Below, one piece after another: positions 57,147 through 64,000 of a stretch of 64,000 bases of DNA. The notes under the pieces were generated by a model, which was given only the letters and a program-made list of their open reading frames with translations, did not search any database and had not been told where the DNA came from. The translations under genes and the position numbers were made by a program. How positions within the stretch are numbered: the stretch's first letter is position 1; every line of letters begins with the position of its first letter. The stretch comes from Rosa chinensis (lineage: Eukaryota; Streptophyta; Magnoliopsida; Rosales; Rosaceae). The stretch spans positions 77,524,347-77,588,346 of the forward strand of contig NC_037089.1 of assembly GCF_002994745.2 (NCBI RefSeq), written 5' to 3'.

Positions 57147-60100
57147 ATGGGAACTGTTATGGAATTAGAAGCTCCCAAACCCAAAATTGAAGACGACGAC
57201 GACGTCTCCCCCGTCGAGCAAGTCCGTCTGACGGTGACCAACGACGACGACCCGACCCTCCCCGTCTGGACCTTCCGAATGTGGTTCCTAGGCCTCCTCT
57301 CCTGCGCCCTCCTCTCCTTTCTCAACCAGTTCTTCGCCTACAGAACCGAGCCACTCATCATCACTCAAATCACCGTACAAGTCGCTACGCTCCCCATAGG
57401 CCACTTCATGGCCAGAATCCTCCCCACCACCAAGTTCCGGATCCCCGGACTTGGCTCTGAGGTTTCCCTGAACCCCGGTCCCTTCAACATCAAAGAGCAT
57501 GTGCTGATCACCATTTTCGCCAACGCCGGAAGTGCTTTCGGATCTGGCTCGGCTTACGCTGTGGGGATTGTCAACATCATCAAGAAGTTTTATTTCCGGA
57601 AGATCACTTTCCTCGCTAGCTGGCTGCTTATTATAACAACCCAGGTACGCACATGAGAACCCCGTTTACAACTTTTTCTGGTTTGTTTGGTTTTTCTTGT
57701 GTTACGAAACAAACCATACAACGAAAAGTGGGATTCATAATTTCATCGGAGCTCCCTGCCGATAACGTGACAGATGGTGGCCTGACTTTATTAGCTGGCT
57801 TGTTGTATAGTTTAAATATCTTTGCCTTTAAAATGGATTTCATCGATATGTGGTTCGCTTTTTGTTTCTGACCAAAGTAAAAATTGTCCAGTATTGCTCA
57901 GTTAATTATCTAAACAATCTTATCAAGTCATGATATTGTTTAATGTTTCAATCATAACTATGCTGGACTCTTAAGAAAGTATGCGGGCTACCACCGTACC
58001 ACGTGCTATTTGTTTTTTCATCACAACAATCTTAATATGTTCTGAGTCATGCTCTAACACCATTCATCCTCAATGATGAAAGAAAAAGAATATACGAAGG
58101 AAGTATAGAAGAATCTTAAATAGAAAGTTGATAGCATTATCTAATTTGTATCTAATTTAAGCCAAAAAACGATTATGTAGGTGTTGGGATATGGTTGGGC
58201 TGGACTTTTAAGAAAGTATGTTGTGGAGCCTGCTCATATGTGGTGGCCGAGCACACTCGTTCAGGTTTCACTTTTCCGGTACGTCTTTTATCATCTTCTT
58301 CATCCTTATTTACATATCGACTTTTGTATATTAAATAATCACTCGAGGATGGCAGAAAGTTCACAAATTTAGAAAATGCACCAACCTTCCACTTTTGCAA
58401 TAAATAGATAAGGACCATTCGATTGTTTATATATAGTTGTCATTATACTAATTGTAAAATTAATTTACGGTGTGTTAGTTTAAATGACTGAAAAATTATT
58501 AATTAATTGGCATTTTACGGGAATAATTTTTATAAAAAGACCTAAAGAATGAAAATTGTCGAAATTACATATACGGTTATGAATTTTCACTTATTTTGGC
58601 GAATAGGGGCTAGTTTGTAGATTATTGAGAAACTCGTCTCTATCCTAGTATCCTTGTTGATTAAAGTATTCACCGTTGCTGTCATTCCCATAATTATATA
58701 GAGATCTAGTCAATTATGCACATGCAGGTCCCTCATATCAAGCAAATCTCTCCGATGGTGGCTTACATGTCCCATAGACTAGAAATCAATCTGTGTCCAT
58801 CTCTATGGTCAACTGAGATGAGTCAATTAGCATCTTAAATCGACCAGCAGCAGAGATTGACCCAAAGATTTCAAATACGCTCGTATCAACGATCAAAATT
58901 AGTGGGTTTCTTTTTTTTTTTAGTCCTCTTTTGCCCTTCATTCTCACTCAACTTGTAACTTGTTTTAACAAAGAGATTTTGCAAAATTCATGTAACCAGT
59001 GTTATAAAAATCCCTCTAGGTGGCCGCCTAGACCTATTTAAGAGTTAGAAAGTGGTAAGTCATCTCGATTAGTTTAGGCAGCGCCTAGACATGTCGGGTT
59101 TAAGAAAATTGTTAAATTAATTTTTTTTTTAAAAACTAACTTTTGATTTATGAGTAATTATATACTTAACTTTTCTCCATGTTTTCAATCAATTATTATT
59201 GACTTGACTATGATTTTTTTTGTTTTAATTAAACGCTTATCTATATGTTATATATTAAAGCTAAAATAAAAAAATATTAGCCTAGGCCCCCGTATAATTT
59301 CCGCCTAAGTAATTGGGCGTTAGGCCTCTCCCCACCGCTTATCTATCCCCTACCGATTGATTTTTAGAACACTGATAATAATTTCCAAATCAAGAAGAGT
59401 CAATGATCATGCCCATATGACATGATGTGATATTTGAATTGTCCAGTTGCCAACCACAAGAGAAAATTTCTGCATATGCCAAAAAAAGTTGCCAGAGAGT
59501 CGTATATATTATGCAGATGGAAGAAAATAAGGTAGTGACAGGAACCAAAATCCACCATATGCGCTTATGGATGGAAGAAAATCCCGAAATTCTATTACCT
59601 TCTTTCATGCCTTCTCCTTCGGTAAGACCGTAAGCAATTTCCAGTCACTATATGTGTCCCCATTTCTACCCACCATTTGGAACAAGAAAGACAGAGAAAA
59701 GTAGAGGTCAAAGTTCTTGGATGCTAGCTACTGCTAGCAAAATATTCCTCTTCCAACATATCGCCTGAGAAAACTCGCTTAATCAATCTTCTGAGGCCCC
59801 GAACTTCAAAACAGTTGGAGACTTCTACTTCCTCATACTATAATTATAAACACAAACCGAAAAGTTAGTGTGGAAAAAGTTGGATAGACGTCCAATAATA
59901 AGTGTGATAAAGTAATACCTCCTCATCAGTAAGAAAGAAAATAAACTGACCCTGCATGTATGTGTTTTCAACTCGCAGACCTAATATATATCGATAAAGA
60001 AAATCAAGTCGATCGGTACTCCTTGGAGTTATATACCAAATTGACTTTTGTCATTCACTGATTTGCTTGTGTGATAAATCTTATAGCACTACTACTCTAT

Positions 60101-62376
60101 GTATATGGTATGCAGAAACGTTTAAGGGTAAACTTGCCTCAGGAGTTGATCACAATATTTATAGCCTCCAATTCCTTTTTAGTCTTTCAAACTCAACAGA
60201 TATCACTCCTAGCCTAACTTGTGCAATTTCATTATCTCATAATGATTCACTATGGACTATCTTACAGACGCAAATAACATACATATAAACATGCTAACTA
60301 AGATATGCTAAATTCATGACACTTAAAGTTTCAAAGTCATTATATCCTAGCCTCAAACATTATATCAATGTTTATTAATGTGATTTATCATCTGATAGCT
60401 AATTAACTGCTTACAGGGCTTTGCATGAGAAAGAGGAGAAAGGTGACCAGCGCATTTCACGGGCAAAGTTCTTCCTAATTGCTCTAATCTGCAGTTTTAC
60501 ATGGTATGCTTTCCCAGGGTATCTCTTCACCACCCTCACAAGCATTTCATGGGTTTGTTGGATATTCTCCAAGTCGGTTACAGCCCAGCAGATTGGCTCA
60601 GGCATGAGAGGCCTTGGAGTTGGAGCAATTACGCTTGACTGGACTGCAGTGGCGTCCTTCTTGTTCAGCCCCCTCGTCTGCCCCTTCTTTGCCATTGCTA
60701 ATGTTTTCGTTGGCTATGCATTGATAATCTACATTGTAATCCCTATAGCATACTGGGGATTGGACTCGTACGATGCACAGAAGTTTCCCATCTTTTCCTC
60801 GCACTTGTTTACTGCAGCAGGTCAACGCTACGACATACCAGCTATTGTCAATGACAAGTTTCAGTTAGATATAGCAAAGTATGAGGAGCAGGGACGAATT
60901 CACTTAAGCACGTTTTTTGCTCTCACTTATGGCTTTGGTTTTGCCACAATCGCTTCCACCCTCACACATGTAGGGTTATTCTATGGAAGGTAATATAAAT
61001 GGTTCTTAGAAAAGATTATACTGACTTACATGGGTCTTAGTGTTCTGAAAAGATTATACTGACATACCATGTATGATGTAAAACTCAATGGCAGAGAGAT
61101 CATGGATCGCTATCGTGCTTCTTACCAAGGAAAGGATGACATCCATACTAGATTGATGAGAAAATACAAGGACATACCTTCCTGGTGGTTTTACGTGTTG
61201 CTCTCCGTTACAATTGCAGTTTCCCTTGTACTTTGCATCTTCTTGAATGATCAGGTTCAGATGCCATGGTGGGGACTTCTATTTGCTAGTGCCATAGCCT
61301 TTACATTCACCCTTCCTATCAGCATCATAACAGCGACGACAAACCAGGTGAGATACATGGTTCCTCTTTTGTTTTAGCTTGCAGCAAAACATATCAGTGT
61401 TGAATATTTCAACTTATCCTTACAAGTAGTCAAGTGGCTTTTGCTATACCAGATTTCTCAATCACGAATGTTTTTATCCCTGATCAATGACAGACACCAG
61501 GACTAAACATAATAACAGAGTACATCATGGGAATCATATTACCAGGAAGACCAATAGCCAATGTATGCTTTAAAACTTACGGCTACATGAGCATGGCTCA
61601 AGCAGTCTCCTTCCTACAAGATTTCAAGCTTGGACATTACATGAAGATCCCTCCAAGATCAATGTTCTTAGTTCAGGTATATATATTAAATTTGCATATT
61701 AACAACCTTCACTCCTGATCATTCTCTTATATGTTTCTCATCTGATGCATTTTGTGACATCTAGTTCATAGGAACAATTCTTGCGGGAACCATAAACCTT
61801 GTGGTAGCAGAATGGTTGCTGCACTCTATCAAGAACATATGCGTGGATGATCCTCAATCGGATAGTCCTTGGACGTGCCCAGGTGACCGAGTCTTCTTTG
61901 ATGCGTCTGTGATATGGGGTTTGGCAGGACCAAAACGTATATTTGGAAGCCTTGGAAACTATAGTGCCATGAACTGGTTCTTCCTCGGAGGTTTTATAGG
62001 ACCAGTTATTGTTTGGCTACTACACAAGGCATTCCCAAAGCAAACTTGGATACGTCTCATAAATCTCCCAGTCCTTCTAGGAGCAACAGCTTATATGCCA
62101 CCAGCTACAGCATTGAACTACAATTCCTGGATCGTAGTCGGAACCATCTTCAACTTTTTTGTCTTCCGTTACAGGAAGGAGTGGTGGCAGAGGTACAATT
62201 ACGTTCTTTCAGCAGCATTAGATGCTGGGGTGGCTTTCATGGCAGTTTTAATTTACCTTTCAGTAGGGATTGAGAATTCAACTTTGACTTGGTGGGGAAC
62301 AAACGGTGAACACTGTGACTTGGCAGTTTGTCCAACCGCCAAGGGCATAGTGGTCGACGGCTGTCCAGTGTTCTAA
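57147..62376 (+). CDS. Oligopeptide transporter (OPT family), copy 2, complete
   Basis: Six exons: 57147-57644, 58181-58278, 60417-60989, 61095-61347, 61494-61676 and 61765-62376. All are GT-AG and in phase and give 738 residues, the normal OPT length. The N-terminus is acidic and cytosolic ([20 protein letters not shown]), followed by the first helices. The family motif [10 protein letters not shown] is near residue 111 and KIPPRSMF near residue 525. About 14-16 hydrophobic segments are spread to the C-terminus ([15 protein letters not shown]). OPTs are proton-coupled plasma-membrane importers of tetra/pentapeptides, glutathione and metal complexes; which one applies here cannot be told. A TTTAAA box lies about 80 bp before the ATG. 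Exons 3-6 and the flanks are duplicated at 4294-6266. It looks fully functional. Confidence 0.95.
58279..60416 (+). other. Large intron 2 of OPT copy 2
   Basis: It holds a MITE (58997-59374). From about 59849 on it matches the intron remnant before OPT copy 1 exon 3 (3734-4293). No other coding sequence is seen; frames at 59427 and 60067 are unsupported. Confidence 0.7.
58997..59374. mobile_element. MITE with CAGTGTTNTAAAAATC termini
   Basis: The inverted termini CAGTGTTATAAAAATC and (reverse strand) CAGTGTTCTAAAAATC bound 378 AT-rich bases with no ORF. CAGTG ends suggest hAT; the expected 8-bp duplication is not clear (CATGTAAC against ATAATAAT), so it is old or misassigned. Confidence 0.6.
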
Positions 62377-62652
62377 TGCTCCATTGTCTGTCTACAGTTA
62401 CATGTGATTTCCTTTTTCTATAGTTGCACAGTACAGAATCATCAAATATTATAATGTCAACTGTATCTAATGAAGTGAAGGAGGTATTATGTGGGGAATG
62501 AGATCATAGCTAGATGCTTCATTCTCTTGCCATCATCAAACTGTTACCATATACATAAAAATGTTACATATAAATAAAGATGTTACCTTGTTAACAAATC
62601 ACCAACGATCAAATTGTATTGTTGCCTATCAGCCAAAATACAATTGACTAAT

Positions 62653-62926
62653 GCCAATGAGAGTTGGTTCAGTTGGCAAGAGCGGACTTGAGCTGTAAAC
62701 CCACACAAGTTCGATCTCTGCTACCAACAATCTCTCATTTGGTGGGCAATCTAGAAAATGTCCTGCATAATTCCCTACCAATGGGCTGAGCTGGGACACT
62801 GGCCAGTTTTGTAAGTCCTGTTGGGTTGAGGTCGTAGGTTTGCCTTGGCCTTGGTAGTGTAGGGAAGCCTCCTGGTAGTGTAGGGAAGCCTCCCTCCTAC
62901 CTAAACTTTTTTGTAACAAAAAAAAT
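62653..62926 (+). mobile_element. tRNA-derived SINE (Au-like)
   Basis: It is flanked by 18-bp repeats AAAATACAAYTGACTAAT (62635-62652 and 62927-62944, one difference). Box A-like GTTGGTTCAGTTGGCAAG and box B-like AGTTCGATCTC are visible, and the 3' end is CTTTTTTGTAAC followed by A-rich DNA. It is absent from the paralogous site (about 28520), so it arrived after the OPT duplication. Confidence 0.85.
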
Positions 62927-62944
62927 AAAATACAACTGACTAAT

Positions 62945-63283
62945 TGGGTGGAAATCATAAACCCCATATCCCTTTCAAAAGGAGAAACACTTTGTGCCTG
63001 GAAACCAGTATCCACAGTTTGCTTATAAGTGTCAAGATAATAAAATCCTACCAAGTACTTGCATTCAAAACAAAATTCTAGCTTGTACAAACAAATTTCA
63101 TGGCTCGCATAGGAAAATTCACATATTGGGTCAAGAAAAAAGGAACCACTGATTCCAAAAGGAAACTTACCCAAAGAAGAAAGACAAGGAGAAGAAGAAT
63201 GGGGCAATATGTAATAAATAAGATCAAGGTAAAATAATGTATTAATACAATCAGAAAAGTAATAATACAAATTAAATTCAATC
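62945..63283. other. 3' flank of OPT copy 2, paralogous to 28530-29450
   Basis: It carries the same minus-strand exon-like frames as the copy 1 flank (CKYLVGFYYLDTYKQTVDTG). Homology to copy 1 weakens at about 63252, next to the Copia-3 insertion. Confidence 0.5.
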
Positions 63284-64000
63284 TGTAAAAGTAAAATTGG
63301 GATTGGAATTGATCTACTCATTTCATTTCATAGCCCCTTTATATAGGGAGAGAATTACAATGGAAATATTAATTACAATGATGACATTAAATGATGATTG
63401 ATCCGTAATCTTGTTGATTGATGATAATTACTGATTCCTTGATTCCCTCTCCGTCAGCCGCTTGACGAAGACACATAATATGTTTTTCCTTTAACACTCC
63501 TCCTTATGCCAAGTCAAAGACGAAAATGGTGCATGAGTTATTGCCTCACTAAAAACCTTGCCAAGTAACAATAAAAACCATGTGGGACAAAAAATCCACC
63601 TTAGTTGAATGAAAATAGCACAACGCACCTTTTACATTTGAGTATGACATGTGTGCGTTAGACTCCCTCTGACGTCTACAACTCCCCCTGATACTTACAT
63701 TAATCAGGGGAGCTTGGAAAGTCTTCGCATTTCTATGCTTTTCACATGTTTCTCAAATATGGCCTTAGGCAATGATTTGGTGAACAAATCTGCCACATTC
63801 TCCTCAGACCTTACTTGATTCACTTGAATCTTGAGGTGGGTCTGTTGTTGCTGATTGTAGAAAAACTTTGGCGATATGTGTTTTGTATTATCACCCTTGA
63901 TATATCCTAGCTTCATCTGTTCGATGCAAGCTGCATTATCTCCGTAAATGCAAGTAGGCTCTTCAGTGGTAGAACTCAAACCACTAGTCCATCGAATATG
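63284..64000 (-). mobile_element. Copia-3 LTR retrotransposon, 3' end, truncated by window edge
   Basis: In element sense: RNase H, 3' UTR with GGGGGAG tracts and a GGCAAGGTTTTTAGTGAGGCA repeat type shared with Copia-2, a PPT (GGCATAAGGAGGAG, minus 63510-63497) and the 3' LTR (63496 to about 63284; TGTTAAAGGAAAAAC to CTTTTACA, about 213 bp, with TATATAAAGG inside). The left LTR border is inferred from TG/CA ends and loss of homology to the OPT copy 1 flank. Confidence 0.8.
63704..64000 (-). CDS. Copia-3 pol C-terminus (RNase H), partial
   Basis: The frame is open from the right edge to a stop at 63704. It has CIYGDNAACIEQMKLGYIKG, DNTKHISPKFFYNQQQQTHL and VRSEENVADLFTKSLP, the C-terminal part of the Copia RNase H domain, which removes RNA from the hybrid during reverse transcription. 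There is no stop in the visible part, unlike Copia-2. The remainder lies outside the window. Confidence 0.88.
   Translation of the reverse strand, partial: HIRWTSGLSSTTEEPTCIYGDNAACIEQMKLGYIKGDNTKHISPKFFYNQQQQTHLKIQVNQVRSEENVADLFTKSLPKAIFEKHVKSIEMRRLSKLP

Overview
This window is nuclear DNA of a flowering plant, probably a eudicot. The evidence is GT-AG introns, plant gene families (an OPT transporter, LysM secreted proteins, TAF10, BAHD and WUSCHEL relatives) and dense Copia, Gypsy (Tat/Ogre-like), CACTA, hAT, LINE and SINE elements. Base composition and gene families suggest a rosid, but the species cannot be fixed from sequence alone. No prokaryotic features, rRNA genes or CRISPR arrays were seen.

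Layout. 1-3733: the left-truncated Copia-1 on the minus strand, inserted in intron 2 of OPT copy 1. 4294-6266: exons 3-6 of OPT copy 1. 6353-28362: a three-level nest in the 3' flank of that gene. Copia-2 (target duplication AACTG) contains a Pack-CACTA element (10731-25328, duplication TTA) that carries ABCG-transporter and PICKLE-like exon fragments. The CACTA in turn contains a young non-autonomous Tat/Ogre-like LTR element (16635-25248, duplication ATCAC) that carries an intronless WUSCHEL-like homeobox gene. 28363-29480: OPT 3' flank with a hAT MITE. 29683-33208: a six-exon TAF10 gene with a SINE inserted at its start codon. 33462-35039: a LINE fragment, an LTR-like remnant and a 64-bp-arm hairpin. 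35294-49867: a tandem cluster of small LysM genes with one intact member and several relics. It is interrupted by a LINE 3' fragment, a second WUS-carrying element (40652-48205, duplication TGTCC) with a partly inverted LTR, and a solo LTR. 49868-56690: a broken BAHD acyltransferase, LTR-like repeats and a DUF4283 (LINE ORF1-like) relic. 57147-62376: OPT copy 2, complete in six exons. 62635-62944: a SINE. 63284-64000: the 3' end of Copia-3 on the minus strand.

The ordinary host genes are one complete OPT, one OPT whose 5' exons lie outside the window, TAF10 and one intact LysM gene. The two OPT copies are direct duplicates sharing intron 2 and about 0.8 kb of 3' flank. Each copy supplies the empty-site sequence for insertions in the other.

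The most unusual content is the retroelement family, present twice here, that carries a WUSCHEL-type gene antisense to the element. That gene has its own TATA box, a homeodomain, a WUS box and EAR-like repression motifs. A second conserved ORF (176-189 aa, unknown function) is encoded on the element's sense strand. Both ORFs are open in both copies.
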